Below, piece after piece: positions 48,191-57,790 of a DNA stretch of 64,000 nucleotides. The DNA comes from Myxococcales bacterium (lineage in GTDB: Bacteria; Myxococcota; Myxococcia; Myxococcales; Anaeromyxobacteraceae). The translations under genes and the position numbers were made by a program. Numbering within the stretch: the stretch's first letter is position 1; every line of letters starts with the position of its first letter. The stretch is taken from positions 1 through 64,000 of the forward strand of contig JAJZQX010000013.1 of assembly GCA_021806645.1 (NCBI GenBank). Direction: 5' to 3'. The notes beneath the pieces are model-generated. The model saw only the letters and a program-made list of their open reading frames with translations, had not been told where the DNA came from and ran no database searches.

Positions 48191-48451
48191 TCAGCCGCGC
48201 GCTGCAGCCTTCGGAGCGGATCGACCACGACGGGGGGCGCTCACGAGCGGGTACCGCGTCCGGTCGGCCATCCGCTCCAGATCCAGGTCGACGTCCAGCG
48301 CGGGCCAGCGCAGGTGCCTGGCATGGTGCACCTCGACCTCGTGGATCTGGGCGACCGTGGCGCCCCTGAACCAGGGGAACTGTTCGAAGTCGAGGAAGTA
48401 CTCCTTCCCGCCGACCAGGACCCAGATTCCGAACGGACTGATGTGGCTCAC
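48191..48451 (-). CDS. DUF2442-type small protein
   Basis: 86 aa with a GTG start. It has the short beta pattern of DUF2442: [55 protein letters not shown]. In many genomes this family sits directly downstream of a DUF4160 protein and the pair behaves like a toxin-antitoxin or accessory cassette. Here the upstream partner is only a remnant. The tail after RYPLV is basic and probably unstructured. Convergent with clpX. Confidence 0.65.
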   Translation of the reverse strand: MSHISPFGIWVLVGGKEYFLDFEQFPWFRGATVAQIHEVEVHHARHLRWPALDVDLDLERMADRTRYPLVSAPRRGRSAPKAAARG

Positions 48452-48557
48452 CTAAGCCGAAGTGGCTCGCCCACGCGGCGGCGATTTCATGGTGTCGCTC
48501 CCTGATCTCTCGTTCGACGTGCGCAAGTTGGCGCGGCGTCAGCGACCGCTCGTGAAG
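48452..48557 (-). pseudogene. DUF4160 C-terminal remnant
   Basis: The minus-strand frame gives [20 protein letters not shown] and then [10 protein letters not shown], the characteristic last helix of DUF4160 proteins (xxxREIERLVxEHxxELLEAWxxFF). Nothing of the N-terminal part is present upstream, where unrelated aminotransferase-like sequence begins, and no in-frame stop ends it at the expected point. It directly precedes the DUF2442 gene, its usual partner. Confidence 0.45.
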
Positions 48558-48583
48558 ACCGTCGGGCTCACAACAGGGGGAGC

Positions 48584-48731
48584 CTACCCCGCCTGCACGT
48601 ACTTGAACCAGACCATCCCGTCGACGATGGCGTCGCCCGTCGGCGGGTTCCAGCGCGGCGGCGCCGCCCTCCTGCGCGCCTCCAGCCCGGCCGCCAGCGT
48701 CCTCGCCTCGTCCAGGTACCGGGCCCGCTCC
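48584..48731 (-). pseudogene. Stranded copy of the last 48 codons of the class V aminotransferase
   Basis: This 148-base stretch aligns without gaps to 49931-50078, the end of the aminotransferase gene, including the stop codon. It translates as [20 protein letters not shown] and then a tail ending [15 protein letters not shown], with scattered mostly conservative differences. The first 39 bases are identical in both copies. No upstream aminotransferase sequence precedes it. It is a remnant of a paralogous gene or an old partial duplication. Confidence 0.85.
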
Positions 48732-49032
48732 GCGGCGGCTTGCGAAGCGAAGCCGGACGCGACAGGTACCCAGAGTCATTTCGGGCGCCCGGACTAATTC
48801 GTTGGTCGAAGGAATTGCCCGCCCCCACGCGACCGCGCTCTTCGCTGGATCGTCCGTCCCGTTGCGCCGCCAGGTCCCCGGTGACACCGCTCACCAGGTT
48901 CCGCGTGATTCTGGACTCCTCGCCGTTGGCTTGAGGTCCAGCCGGGAACTGGCCGGGGTGACCGTTCACGGGTAGGCAGCAGGGTGGCGCCGCTCGACCA
49001 CGCGTGGCCGTGGTCGGCCCGGTCGCTCCATC
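48732..49032. other. Intergenic stretch, nothing recognised
   Basis: About 300 bases between the aminotransferase remnant and the toxin promoter. Slightly lower GC than its surroundings. No family-like frame was found on either strand. Confidence 0.4.
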
Positions 49033-49060
49033 TTGACATATGCCGAATCCGACATATCAT
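49033..49060 (+). promoter_or_regulatory. Promoter and direct repeats before the second toxin-antitoxin pair
   Basis: TTGACA, 16 bases, TATCAT. The heptamer GACATAT occurs twice (49035-49041 and 49051-49057), one copy overlapping each promoter box, as an autoregulatory operator would. The expected start of transcription is at or just before the GTG at 49068. Confidence 0.6.
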
Positions 49061-49067
49061 CTTCCAC

Positions 49068-49451
49068 GTGAGGCGCAAGCCACCGCCGGAGAGGCCACCG
49101 ACAGGCCGAGTCGTCGAAAAGCCTCTCGCCTGGATCTCCGGGGAACTGAAGACCCCGCCAATGTCCGCCGACGCTCGCATCGAGGGCGGAGTGCTGCTCC
49201 GAAGGCTTCAGCGGGGAGAGCAGCTCTCGATGCCGGAGTCGAGGCCGATGCCCGCCATCGGTCCACGCTGCCATGAGCTTCGGATTGACGACACGGTGCA
49301 AAAGAAGGAGTGGAGAATCATCTACTACGTGGGTCGGCTGGCCATTGCCGTGCTGGAGGTCTTTGCGAAAGACACCAGGGCGACGCCGGTCGAGGTGATC
49401 CGGCAGTGCAAGCGGCGGCTGACAGGATTCAGGAAGGTGGACGAGTCATGA
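49068..49451 (+). CDS. RelE/HigB-family toxin (Gp49-like)
   Basis: 127 aa from the GTG at 49068. The core is LAWISGELKTPPMSADARIEGGVLLRRLQRGEQLSMPESRPMPAIGPRCHELRIDD, then KKEWRIIYYVGRLAIAVLEVFAKDTRATPVEVIRQCKRRLTGF, the phage-derived Gp49/HigB mRNase fold with its basic strand and KxTRxTP motif. The stop overlaps the antitoxin start (ATGA). With the promoter at 49033 the message would have almost no leader, so translation may start leaderless or at a later codon. Confidence 0.82.
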   Translation: MRRKPPPERPPTGRVVEKPLAWISGELKTPPMSADARIEGGVLLRRLQRGEQLSMPESRPMPAIGPRCHELRIDDTVQKKEWRIIYYVGRLAIAVLEVFAKDTRATPVEVIRQCKRRLTGFRKVDES

Positions 49452-49804
49452 ACAAGGCGCAGAAGGCACGGTTCGCGAAGGACGGGTGGAAGGTCGGGTC
49501 GGCTGCCGAGGTCCTCGGGCTGAGTGACGCGGAGGCGGCGCTCGTCGAGGCCAAGCTCCGGCTTGGGGACGTGGTCCGGGCAGTGCGCCAGCGGCGCCAC
49601 CTCTCGCAGGCGGCGTTGGCGAAGCTCATGGGGTCGAGCCAGTCGCGTCTGGCCAAGGTCGAGAACCGGGACAGCGAGGTCTCCCTCGATCTCCAGATGA
49701 GGGCCATCTTCGCCGCCAACCCGGCCGCCTCGCTGGACTTCCAGCGGCTGATCAGGAAGTGGAGCCTGAACGGGCAGGGCTCCAAGGCCACGCCTGGTCG
49801 CTGA
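49448..49804 (+). CDS. XRE-family antitoxin (HigA-like)
   Basis: 118 aa, with an ATG that overlaps the toxin stop by 4 bases. The helix-turn-helix lies at about 40-90: GDVVRAVRQRRHLSQAALAKLMGSSQSRLAKVENRDSEVSLDLQMRAIFA. The first 35 residues form an acidic helical part. Toxin-first order and overlap are standard for this class. It differs clearly in sequence from the antitoxin at 20737, so the two pairs were acquired independently. Confidence 0.85.
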   Translation: MNKAQKARFAKDGWKVGSAAEVLGLSDAEAALVEAKLRLGDVVRAVRQRRHLSQAALAKLMGSSQSRLAKVENRDSEVSLDLQMRAIFAANPAASLDFQRLIRKWSLNGQGSKATPGR

Positions 49805-49930
49805 AGGCCGGTTCCCGCCGGAAGGTCAGTTCCGGGGCAGGTCGCCCTCGGAAACCATGGTCACCCCGGCGGTATCGATCCCCCCAGGAACGGCGACACC
49901 ACGAATCGATGAAATTCTCGGCGCCTGCGA

Positions 49931-51631
49931 CTACCCCGCCTGCACGTACTTGAACCAGACCATCCCGTCCACGAAGGCGTCGCCGGTGGGCGGGTTCCAG
50001 CGCGGCGGCTCGGCGCGCCAGCGCGCCTCGAGCTCGGTCGCCAGCTTCTTCGCCTGGTCCAGGTACCTGGCCCGTTCCAGGGCGGCGGCGTCGTCGTCGA
50101 GCGGCTGCTCGTACCCGCGCCACGGCGCGCGCCCGGCGGCCGCCTCCAGCAAGGCCTCGGGATCGAAGGTGAGCGGCACCGGGTCGGCCGGTTCGCCCTC
50201 GACGTGGTGCCAGACGCCGTCGCGCCAGCCGAGCCGGTAGAGGGGGACGAAGGCCTCGCCGTGGTCGGCGAGGAACTCCACCGCGGCCAGCAGGAACTCC
50301 ACCTCGTCCGGCGTGGCGTACCAGGGCAGCGAGAGCCGCACCCAGCCCGGCTTGAGCGCCAGGATGCCGGCCGCGATGGCCTTGCGGTGGAGCGCGCTCC
50401 GCTCTTCGCCCACGCCCAGCAACTTGTGGCCGTAGGGCCCGGCGCAGCCACAGCCGGCCCGGTTCTGGATGCCGAAGAGGTGGTCGAGCAGCACCGAGGC
50501 GAGGTCGTGGTGCAGCCCCTCGATGTTGAAGGAGAGGATGGGGAGGCGCGGACCGGTGGGGCCGTAGAGCCGGATGCGCGGGTGGCGGGCCAGCCGCTCC
50601 GCCGCCGGCGCGCCCAGCGCCAGGTCGTGCGCCAGGATCCGCTCCGGCCCGGCCGCCGCCTTCACCTGGAAGGCGAGCCCGGCGCGGATGTCGCCGAGGA
50701 TGTCGGGCGTGCCCCCCTCCTCGCGCTCGGCGAGGTGGGTCGTGTAGTCCACCGCCAGCTTGTCGAAGGCCGCCACGTAGTCGACCGTGCCGCCGCCCGG
50801 CCGCTCCGGCACGCGGCTGCGGAAGAGGTCGCGGTGGGCCACCAGCACCCCGGAACCCTCGCTGCCGCCCAGGAACTTGTGGGTGGAGACGGAGAGGGCG
50901 TCGAGCCGCCCGGCCGGATCGGCCGGGTGCATGTCGATGGGTACGTAGGGGCCGGCCGCCGCGTAGTCGGCGCAGGCCAGGAAGCCATGGGCGTGGAGGG
51001 TGCGGGCCACCGCGCCCACCTCGGTGATGGCCCCGGTGACGTTGGAGGCGGCGGAGAAGGCGCCGATCTTGAGCGGGCGGGCCGAGAAGCCGCGGGCCTT
51101 GCGCTCGAGGTCGGCGAGATCGAGCCGGCCGTCGGCGCCGAGCGCCACCTCCACCACCTCGGCCACGCTCTCCAGCCACGGCAGCTCGTTGGAGTGGTGC
51201 TCGTACGGCGAGACCAGCACCACCGGCCTCTCGCCGGCCGGGATGTGCCGGGAGAGCCGGTAGCGCCGCTCCAGTGGCTCGTCGATGCGCAGGCCGAGCA
51301 GCCCGACCAGCTTGTTGACGGCGGCGGTGGCGCCGCTGCCGGTGAAGAGCACCACGTCGTCGGGGCCGGCGTGGACGGCGGCGGCGATGGCGGCCCGGGC
51401 CTGCTCGCGCAGCCTGGTCATGACCCGCCCGGTGGTGGAGATGGCGGTGTGGGTGTTGGCGTACAGCGGCCGGACGCCGGCGATGGCGGCCTCGACGAAG
51501 GCGAGCGAGCGGCCGGTGGCGGTCTGGTCGGCGTAGGTGAGCAGCCTCCGGCCAAACGGGGTGGCCACGAAGGCGCGCCGCCCGGCCTCGGCCGACCGTA
51601 AGCGGGCCGTCACCTCGTCGAAGGGGAGCAT
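49931..51631 (-). CDS. Class V aminotransferase (cysteine desulfurase-like)
   Basis: 566 aa with an ATG start. The PLP fold runs from about 30 to 430. It includes [45 protein letters not shown], the His in [27 protein letters not shown] with the PLP-contact Asp, and the PLP Lys in [19 protein letters not shown] Cys-rich loop, [12 protein letters not shown], lies at the place where desulfurases hold their active Cys. A C-terminal extension of about 130 residues is unusual; its last 48 residues recur at 48584-48731. Substrate uncertain: selenocysteine/cysteine lyase-like enzymes are candidates. Confidence 0.85.
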   Translation of the reverse strand: MLPFDEVTARLRSAEAGRRAFVATPFGRRLLTYADQTATGRSLAFVEAAIAGVRPLYANTHTAISTTGRVMTRLREQARAAIAAAVHAGPDDVVLFTGSGATAAVNKLVGLLGLRIDEPLERRYRLSRHIPAGERPVVLVSPYEHHSNELPWLESVAEVVEVALGADGRLDLADLERKARGFSARPLKIGAFSAASNVTGAITEVGAVARTLHAHGFLACADYAAAGPYVPIDMHPADPAGRLDALSVSTHKFLGGSEGSGVLVAHRDLFRSRVPERPGGGTVDYVAAFDKLAVDYTTHLAEREEGGTPDILGDIRAGLAFQVKAAAGPERILAHDLALGAPAAERLARHPRIRLYGPTGPRLPILSFNIEGLHHDLASVLLDHLFGIQNRAGCGCAGPYGHKLLGVGEERSALHRKAIAAGILALKPGWVRLSLPWYATPDEVEFLLAAVEFLADHGEAFVPLYRLGWRDGVWHHVEGEPADPVPLTFDPEALLEAAAGRAPWRGYEQPLDDDAAALERARYLDQAKKLATELEARWRAEPPRWNPPTGDAFVDGMVWFKYVQAG

Positions 51632-51711
51632 GGCGGGCTTGTACCGGAAGGCGGCCGTCGATGGTAGATCTCGCCCACGCGGCGGAGTCGAGGCCGCAGC
51701 CAGGAGATATC

Positions 51712-54141
51712 GTGTCGCTCTTCTCGCGTGACGACGGCAAGCCGGGTCCGACGCTGCGCAGCCTGCCGCTGCTGCCGCTGCGCGACATCATCGTCTTCCC
51801 GCACATGGTGGTGCCGCTCTTCGTGGGCCGGCAGAAGTCGATCGCCGCGCTCGAGGAGGCCATGGCCGGCGACAAGGCGATCCTGCTCTGCGCCCAGAAG
51901 AAGGCCAAGACCAACGACCCGGGCGAGGAGGACATCTTCGCGGTCGGCACGGTCGGCACCATCATCCAGCTGCTGCGGCTCCCCGACGGCACCGTGAAGG
52001 TGCTGGTGGAGGGCAAGGAGCGGGCCCGGGTGCGGTCCTACCAGCCCAGAGAGAAGTTCCTGCTGGTGGAGACCGAGCCGCTCGACGACACCACCACCCC
52101 GACCGTCGAGCTGCAGGCGCTGATGCGCTCGGTCCAGTCCACCTTCGAGGCCTACGTCAAGCTCAACAAGCGGATCCCGCCGGAGATGCTCCAGTCGGTG
52201 GCCGCCATCGAGGATCCGAGCCGGCTGGCCGACACCATCGTGGCCCACCTCTCGCTCAAGCTCGACGACAAGCAGTCGATCCTGGAGCTCGAGTCGGCGG
52301 CGGCGCGGCTGGAGCGGCTCTACGAGCTGATGCAGGCCGAGATCGAGATCCTGCAGGTGGAGAAGAAGATCCGCTCGCGCGTCAAGAAGCAGATGGAGAA
52401 GACGCAGAAGGAGTACTACCTCACCGAGCAGATGCAGGCGATCCAGAAGGAGCTGGGCGACCGCGACGAGTTCAAGAACGAGATCGGCGAGCTGGAAGAG
52501 AAGATCAAGACCAGGAAGATGTCGAAGGAGGCCTCGCTCAAGGCGCGCAAGGAGCTCAAGAAGCTCAAGATGATGAGCCCGATGAGCGCCGAGGCCACCG
52601 TGGTCCGCAACTACATCGACTGGATCATCTCGCTCCCCTGGTACGAGTACACCGAGGACAAGCTGGAGATCGCCGGGGCCGAGAAGATCCTCGACGAGGA
52701 CCACTACGGCCTGAGGAAGGCCAAGGAGCGGATCCTCGAGTACCTGGCGGTGCAGAAGCTGGTGGACCGGATGAAGGGGCCCATCCTCTGCTTCGTCGGC
52801 CCCCCCGGCGTGGGCAAGACCTCGCTGGCCCGCTCCATCGCCCGCGCCATGGACCGGCGCTTCGTCCGCATCAGCCTGGGCGGCGTGCGCGACGAGGCGG
52901 AGATCCGCGGGCACCGCCGGACCTACATCGGCGCGCTGCCGGGCAAGCTGATCCAGTCGCTCAAGAAGGCCGCCAGCGGCAACCCGGTCATCCTGCTCGA
53001 CGAGGTGGACAAGATGTCCACCGACTTCCGCGGCGACCCGTCCTCGGCGTTGCTGGAGGTGCTCGACCCGGAGCAGAACCACGCCTTCGTAGACCACTAC
53101 CTCGACCTAGACTACGACCTCTCCAAGGTGATGTTCATCTGCACCGCCAACACCCTGGGCGGCATCCCGCTGCCGCTGCAGGACCGCATGGAGGTCATCA
53201 GGCTGGCCGGCTACACCGACCTGGAGAAGCGCTCCATAGCCAAGCGGTACCTGGTCCCCAAGCAGAAGGAGGCCAACGGCCTGGCCGGCACCACGGTCAC
53301 CTTCCGTGACTCGGCGCTCCGCTTCCTCGTGGACCGCTACACCAAGGAGTCGGGGGTCCGCTCGCTGGAGCGCGAGCTGGCCAGCATCTTCCGCAAGCTG
53401 GCCAAGGACCTGCTCGCGAAGGGGCAGCCGGAGGGGAAGGGGTACGTGGTCACCGTGAAGCGGGTGCAGAAGCTGCTCGGCCCGCCCAGGTTCCGCCACG
53501 GCGCCGCCGAGGCCGAGGACCAGGTCGGCCTCACCACCGGCCTGGCCTGGACCGAGCTGGGCGGCGAGCTGCTCACCGTCGAGGCCACCGTGATGCCCGG
53601 GAAGGGGAAGCTCACCATCACCGGCAAGCTGGGCGACGTCATGCAGGAGTCGGCGCAGGCGGCCATGAGCTACGTGCGCAGCCGCGCCGAGGTGCTCGGG
53701 CTGGAGAAGCGCTTCCTCGAGTCGATCGACATCCACGTCCACGTGCCGGAGGGCGCCATCCCCAAGGACGGCCCCAGCGCCGGTGTCACCATGGCCACCA
53801 CGCTGGTCTCGGCGCTCTGCAAGATCCCGGTGCGGCACGACGTGGCCATGACCGGCGAGATCACCCTGCGCGGGCGCGTGCTGCCCATCGGCGGCCTCAA
53901 GGAGAAGGTGCTGGCGGCCCACCGCGGCGGCATCACCAAGGTGCTGCTGCCGCGCGAGAACGCCAAGGACATCCGCGAGATCCCGCGGCGGGTGCGCGAG
54001 AAGCTGGAGTTCGTGCTGGTGGACTCGGCCGACGACGTGCTCCGCCACGCGCTGCGGCTGGAGCACCCCGAGGAGTTCCTCAGGCCGAAGCCGGTGCGCG
54101 TCCCGGAGACCCCGGGGGCCGAGGCCAGCCCGCATGCGTAG
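51712..54141 (+). CDS. lon: ATP-dependent protease La (Lon)
   Basis: 809 aa from the GTG at 51712, which has AGGAGA 6 bases before it; the ATG at 51661 would add 17 residues. The LON N-terminal domain starts at [22 protein letters not shown]. The coiled middle is followed by AAA+ with Walker [10 protein letters not shown] and Walker [13 protein letters not shown]. The protease domain has catalytic Ser in [13 protein letters not shown] and Lys in [14 protein letters not shown]. Lon removes damaged and regulatory proteins. In myxobacteria two lon genes occur (lonV, lonD); which one this is cannot be settled here. Confidence 0.95.
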   Translation: MSLFSRDDGKPGPTLRSLPLLPLRDIIVFPHMVVPLFVGRQKSIAALEEAMAGDKAILLCAQKKAKTNDPGEEDIFAVGTVGTIIQLLRLPDGTVKVLVEGKERARVRSYQPREKFLLVETEPLDDTTTPTVELQALMRSVQSTFEAYVKLNKRIPPEMLQSVAAIEDPSRLADTIVAHLSLKLDDKQSILELESAAARLERLYELMQAEIEILQVEKKIRSRVKKQMEKTQKEYYLTEQMQAIQKELGDRDEFKNEIGELEEKIKTRKMSKEASLKARKELKKLKMMSPMSAEATVVRNYIDWIISLPWYEYTEDKLEIAGAEKILDEDHYGLRKAKERILEYLAVQKLVDRMKGPILCFVGPPGVGKTSLARSIARAMDRRFVRISLGGVRDEAEIRGHRRTYIGALPGKLIQSLKKAASGNPVILLDEVDKMSTDFRGDPSSALLEVLDPEQNHAFVDHYLDLDYDLSKVMFICTANTLGGIPLPLQDRMEVIRLAGYTDLEKRSIAKRYLVPKQKEANGLAGTTVTFRDSALRFLVDRYTKESGVRSLERELASIFRKLAKDLLAKGQPEGKGYVVTVKRVQKLLGPPRFRHGAAEAEDQVGLTTGLAWTELGGELLTVEATVMPGKGKLTITGKLGDVMQESAQAAMSYVRSRAEVLGLEKRFLESIDIHVHVPEGAIPKDGPSAGVTMATTLVSALCKIPVRHDVAMTGEITLRGRVLPIGGLKEKVLAAHRGGITKVLLPRENAKDIREIPRRVREKLEFVLVDSADDVLRHALRLEHPEEFLRPKPVRVPETPGAEASPHA

Positions 54142-54144
54142 GGC

Positions 54145-54936
54145 TCAGAGGGGCGCGATGCGACCGTAGTACCGGTGCGCCCCGCGCGCGCTCGGCAGCG
54201 GCGTGAGCCCGAGCCGGGAGAGATCCCACCCCGGCGCGCCGTCCTTCACCACCACCCAGCGGCGCGCCACCCGGCGGGCCTCCGCCACCGCCTCGGCGGC
54301 GAGCTGGCGGGCATCGGCCAGGGCGCGGACCAGGTCGAAGCCGCCCGGCTGGGGGCGGGCGTGACGGAACATCGGGTCGAAGGCCACCACGTCGAAGCTG
54401 CGCGAGGGCAGGGCGGTGAGCGCGGCGAGGTGCTCCACGGCCCGCACCTCGATGCGGCGCGCCGGCTCGACGTCGAGCCGCTTGAGCCCCTCGGCCACCC
54501 AGGCGGCCAGCACCGGCGACCCTTCCAGCGCCACCACCCGGCCGTCCGGGCCGCAGGCGGCGGCGGCCACCAGGGCGTCGGCGCCGAGGCCGAGCGTGGC
54601 GTCGAGCACTGCGTCGCCGGGCCGGACTCCGGCGGCCTCGAGGAACGGATCGCGGTCGGTGGGCGAGACCGGGCGGCCGCCCAGCCGGGCCAGGGTCCGG
54701 CGCATCCTGAGCAGCCCCATCCCGGCCGACCAGCGCCGGCTGGCGCCGCCGGCGGCGAGGACGGCGGCGGTGGAGGAGAGGACCAGCGCGCCCTCGGCTC
54801 CGGCCTCGGCGAGCGTCGCTTCCAGCGGGCCGTTCCCACGCGGCGCGAAGGGGAGGGCGTGCCGCGCGGCCGCCTCGCGGGCCTCCCGCTCATCCTCGGG
54901 CGACGGGCGGAGCGCGGTGGTGACGACGACGAGCAC
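54145..54936 (-). CDS. SAM-dependent methyltransferase, RsmJ-like
   Basis: 263 aa from the GTG at 54936. The N-terminal 85 residues are variable. The methyltransferase core begins with RDPFLEAAGVRPGDAVLDATLGLGADALVAAAA (SAM loop), then VVALEGSPVLAAWVAEGL (acidic ribose-binding end), SFDVVAFDPMFRHARPQPGGFDLVRALAD (DPMF motif) and RRWVVVKDGAPGWDL. The DxxFGxGxD-like loop and the DPMF motif are like RsmJ, which methylates G1516 of 16S rRNA. The match to RsmJ is by motif only. Confidence 0.7.
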   Translation of the reverse strand: MLVVVTTALRPSPEDEREAREAAARHALPFAPRGNGPLEATLAEAGAEGALVLSSTAAVLAAGGASRRWSAGMGLLRMRRTLARLGGRPVSPTDRDPFLEAAGVRPGDAVLDATLGLGADALVAAAACGPDGRVVALEGSPVLAAWVAEGLKRLDVEPARRIEVRAVEHLAALTALPSRSFDVVAFDPMFRHARPQPGGFDLVRALADARQLAAEAVAEARRVARRWVVVKDGAPGWDLSRLGLTPLPSARGAHRYYGRIAPL

Positions 54937-54998
54937 GGCGGCACGGTGCCTCGCAGCAGGGACGGGCGCAAGGGACCCATGATGGGAGAGGCCGATCG

Positions 54999-55910
54999 TC
55001 AGGCCGCGCGTCCCGACGAGGGGGTGACCTCGGCCGGGCTGGTGGCTGGATGAGCCGTCATGCCGACGAAGCGCGCCGCCTCGGCCGTCACCGCGTCGTC
55101 GCGCAGGATCCGCACGTGACCCAGCCCCTCGGTGGACACCAGGCGGGCGCCAGGCCAGGCGGCGGCGATGGCGGCCCCGTCGCTCCATGGCACCTCCGGA
55201 TCCTCGCGGTCGTGGACCACGAGGAGCGGCGCCCACATGGCGCCGGACATGCTCGGGAGGTCCAGCTCCTCGGGCGAGATGCCGAGCGTCCGCCGCAACC
55301 TCGCGCCCAGGGCCTCGCGGAGCGGGGCCCCCAGCGCCAGGGCCTCGCCGAACTTCACCACCCAGGCGGCAGGAGAGCGGGGCGGAGCCAGGAACACCGC
55401 CGCATCCATGGGCAGCCCGCGGATCATGGCGAGCGCCAGCCCGGCGGCGCCCATCGAATGGCCCATTGCCTGGCGGGCGCCCACCTGCGCGGCCACCGCG
55501 GCGACGGCCTCGGCGAAGTGCGGCACCGAGGCCAGGCGCCCGCTGGAGGCGCCGTGGGCCGGGCCGTCGAAGACCACCGCCGCCCGTCCGGCGGCGCGCA
55601 GCGCCGGCACCAGCGAGGTCATCTGGCCACCACGCCCGCCCCAGCCGTGGATCAGCAGTACCGGCGGCCCCTCGCCGAAGCGCCAGCAGCGGAGCCGGCC
55701 GGCGCCGAGCCGCACCTCGAACGGCTCGGCGGTGCCGAGCGCCTCTAGCTCGCGCGGCGGGGCCGGGTGGCGCGGCGGCGTGAGGAAGAGCCGTTCGGCG
55801 GCCCGGGCCGCCAGGCCGGGAGCGACCGCGCCGACGGTCCCCAGCCCGAGCCGCCAGGCGCGGAGCCCCAGGGATGGGCCGCTCGGTGGCCTGCGCTTGC
55901 GAGGCGTCAT
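54999..55910 (-). CDS. Alpha/beta hydrolase
   Basis: 303 aa from the ATG at 55910. After a basic start it has the oxyanion region VLLIHGWGGRGGQM, the nucleophile elbow AMGHSMGAAGLAL (GxSxG), an Asp in LVVHDREDPEVPW and the His in STEGLGHVRILRD, which complete the catalytic triad. The cap region is short. Substrate unknown. The TetR regulator lies just upstream on the same strand (36-base gap), so the regulator probably controls this gene together with itself. Confidence 0.87.
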   Translation of the reverse strand: MTPRKRRPPSGPSLGLRAWRLGLGTVGAVAPGLAARAAERLFLTPPRHPAPPRELEALGTAEPFEVRLGAGRLRCWRFGEGPPVLLIHGWGGRGGQMTSLVPALRAAGRAAVVFDGPAHGASSGRLASVPHFAEAVAAVAAQVGARQAMGHSMGAAGLALAMIRGLPMDAAVFLAPPRSPAAWVVKFGEALALGAPLREALGARLRRTLGISPEELDLPSMSGAMWAPLLVVHDREDPEVPWSDGAAIAAAWPGARLVSTEGLGHVRILRDDAVTAEAARFVGMTAHPATSPAEVTPSSGRAA

Positions 55911-55946
55911 GGCGTCACTCCTTGATCCTTCACGGTTCACGGTGGT

Positions 55947-56540
55947 TCAGGTGGTCCGCGACGTCGCCAGCAACCGCTCGAAGGCGGCGCGGGCCCGTGC
56001 CGGGGCGCTCGGATCCCGCAGCAGCCGGGAGGCGTGGTGAAAGGAGCGCGTGATCCCGTCGAGCTCGAAGGCGAACTGGTCCGGATCGACGGCCCGGCGG
56101 AAATGGCCCACCGTCCTGGCCAGCCTCACGGCGGCGGCGATGGTGCCGAGCCACTGGCGCTGCAGCTCGGCCAGCCGGTCGCGCACCGGACCGGGCCGAT
56201 CGTCGAGCTCGGCCGCGGCCGCGATGAAGAGGCACCCGCCGGGCTGGGGCACGGCCTGGGGCCAGCGCAACCACCGCTCGAAGAGGGCGCGCACGCGCGG
56301 CTCCCCCCTCGGCTCGGCCAGGGCGGGCCGGACCACCACCTCGGTGAAGCGCTCGGCGGCCCGGTTCAGGGTCTCCAACTGCAGCGCCTCCTTCGAGTCG
56401 AAGTGCGCGAAGAGGCCGCTCTTGGAGAGGTCGAGCGCCTCGGCGAGCCGGCCTATGCTCAGCCCTTCGATCCCCAGCCGGCTCCCCAGCAGGATGGCCC
56501 GGTCCAGGATCGCCTCCCGGGTCTGTTCGCCCTTGCCCAC
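55947..56540 (-). CDS. TetR-family transcriptional repressor
   Basis: 197 aa from the GTG at 56540. The helix-turn-helix lies near residues 5-55: TREAILDRAILLGSRLGIEGLSIGRLAEALDLSKSGLFAHFDSKEALQLETL. The ligand-binding part has a TetR_C pattern (QPGGCLFIAAAAELDDRPGPVRDRL) similar to regulators of fatty-acid or xenobiotic genes. A perfect 16-bp palindrome 13 bases upstream of the start is the likely operator, implying autorepression and control of the downstream hydrolase. Confidence 0.87.
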   Translation of the reverse strand: MGKGEQTREAILDRAILLGSRLGIEGLSIGRLAEALDLSKSGLFAHFDSKEALQLETLNRAAERFTEVVVRPALAEPRGEPRVRALFERWLRWPQAVPQPGGCLFIAAAAELDDRPGPVRDRLAELQRQWLGTIAAAVRLARTVGHFRRAVDPDQFAFELDGITRSFHHASRLLRDPSAPARARAAFERLLATSRTT

Positions 56541-56552
56541 CGGGACGAAATA

Positions 56553-56568
56553 GCACGACCGGTCGTGC
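56553..56568. promoter_or_regulatory. Palindromic operator for the TetR repressor
   Basis: GCACGACCGGTCGTGC is a perfect 16-bp inverted repeat with no spacer, placed 13-28 bases before the repressor start codon. Length, symmetry and position fit a TetR-family dimer site. Confidence 0.65.
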
Positions 56569-56729
56569 GTATCACGTCCCGCAAGGGGCGTCCGGACCGG
56601 TACTGGGACGGGCACGTCGGCGCCGGCGCCCAGGAGGCCCAAGGGTCCGATCAAGAACCTGCCGGCGGATCCGGGCTTGCACGTGCCTCACCACGGGACG
56701 GATACTCACCGCCCCCCGAGGTGCCCCGC

Positions 56730-57734
56730 ATGAACTTGCCCGTCAGCCCCATCCACGATCCGGTCGCCAACCCGGTCTCCGGGAGCGATCTCTCCCCAGC
56801 CGCGGTGGTCGAGCTGGTGGCGGAGATCCGCGCGCTGGCCAGGGAGCAGGACGCCGTCATCCTGGCGCACAACTACCAGCTCCCCGAGGTGCAGCAGGTC
56901 GCCGATCACGTGGGCGATTCGCTCCAGCTCGCCATCACCGGCCGGGAGGTGAAGCAGACGACCATCGTCTTCTGTGGCGTCCACTTCATGGCCGAGTCGG
57001 CCAAGGTGCTGGCCCCCGACAAGCGGGTGCTGCTGCCCAACCTCTCGGCGGGCTGCTCGCTGGCCGACTCGATCACCGCCGAGTCGCTGGAGGACTGGAA
57101 GGCCCGGTACCCCGGCCACGCCGTGGTCACCTACGTCAACTCGTCCGCCGAGGTGAAGGCGCTCTCCGACATCTGCTGCACCAGCGCCAACGCGGCCAGC
57201 GTGGTCCGCTCGCTGCCGCAGCAGAAGATCCTCTTCACGCCCGACAAGAACCTCGGGGCCTGGGTGAAGTCGAAGGTGCCGGAGAAGGAGATCGTGATCT
57301 ACGACGGCTGCTGCCCGGTGCACGACGTGCTGCGCGGCGCCAGCGTCAACAAGGTCAAGGGCGAGCGGCCGCTGGCGGTGGTGATCGCCCACCCGGAGTG
57401 CCGCGCCGACGTGCTGGAGATCGCCGACGAGATCTGCTCGACCACCGCCATGATCGGCGCGGTGGGCAGGCACCCCGAGGCCAGGACCTTCATCGTCGCC
57501 ACCGAGCACGGCATCGTCCACCAGATGAAGCAGAGGTGGCCGGGCAAGGAGTTCATCATCGCCGACGGCTGCATCGGCTGCCGCATGCACTGCCCGTACA
57601 TGAAGATGGTGGACCTTATGATGGTCCGCGACGCCCTGCAGCGCGGCAAGCACGAGATCACCGTGCCGGCCGACGTGGCCGACGGAGCCCGCCGGGCCCT
57701 CGAGCGGATGATCGCCGTGCCGCGCGACGCGTGA
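56730..57734 (+). CDS. nadA: Quinolinate synthase
   Basis: 334 aa from the ATG at 56730. It has the substrate-binding AHNYQLPEVQQVADHVGDSLQLA and VFCGVHFMAESAKVL motifs. Three Cys hold the 4Fe-4S cluster: one in LPNLSAGCSLADSI, one in VIAHPECRADVLEIADEICSTTAMI, and one in GCIGCRMHCPYMKM. The enzyme condenses iminoaspartate with dihydroxyacetone phosphate to make quinolinate for NAD synthesis. nadB and nadC are not adjacent. A GGGCCCGG hairpin follows the gene. Confidence 0.94.
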   Translation: MNLPVSPIHDPVANPVSGSDLSPAAVVELVAEIRALAREQDAVILAHNYQLPEVQQVADHVGDSLQLAITGREVKQTTIVFCGVHFMAESAKVLAPDKRVLLPNLSAGCSLADSITAESLEDWKARYPGHAVVTYVNSSAEVKALSDICCTSANAASVVRSLPQQKILFTPDKNLGAWVKSKVPEKEIVIYDGCCPVHDVLRGASVNKVKGERPLAVVIAHPECRADVLEIADEICSTTAMIGAVGRHPEARTFIVATEHGIVHQMKQRWPGKEFIIADGCIGCRMHCPYMKMVDLMMVRDALQRGKHEITVPADVADGARRALERMIAVPRDA

Positions 57735-57790
57735 GCGTCGGGCACGGCGCCGCCGTCCGCCGTGCCGCGCGATTCTTGAGCGTCGAGGCA

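Noticed and set aside
48584-50078. Recent att-site duplication
   Set aside because: The two copies differ at many positions beyond the first 39 bases, so they cannot be a fresh integration duplication. An older event or a decayed paralogue remains possible.
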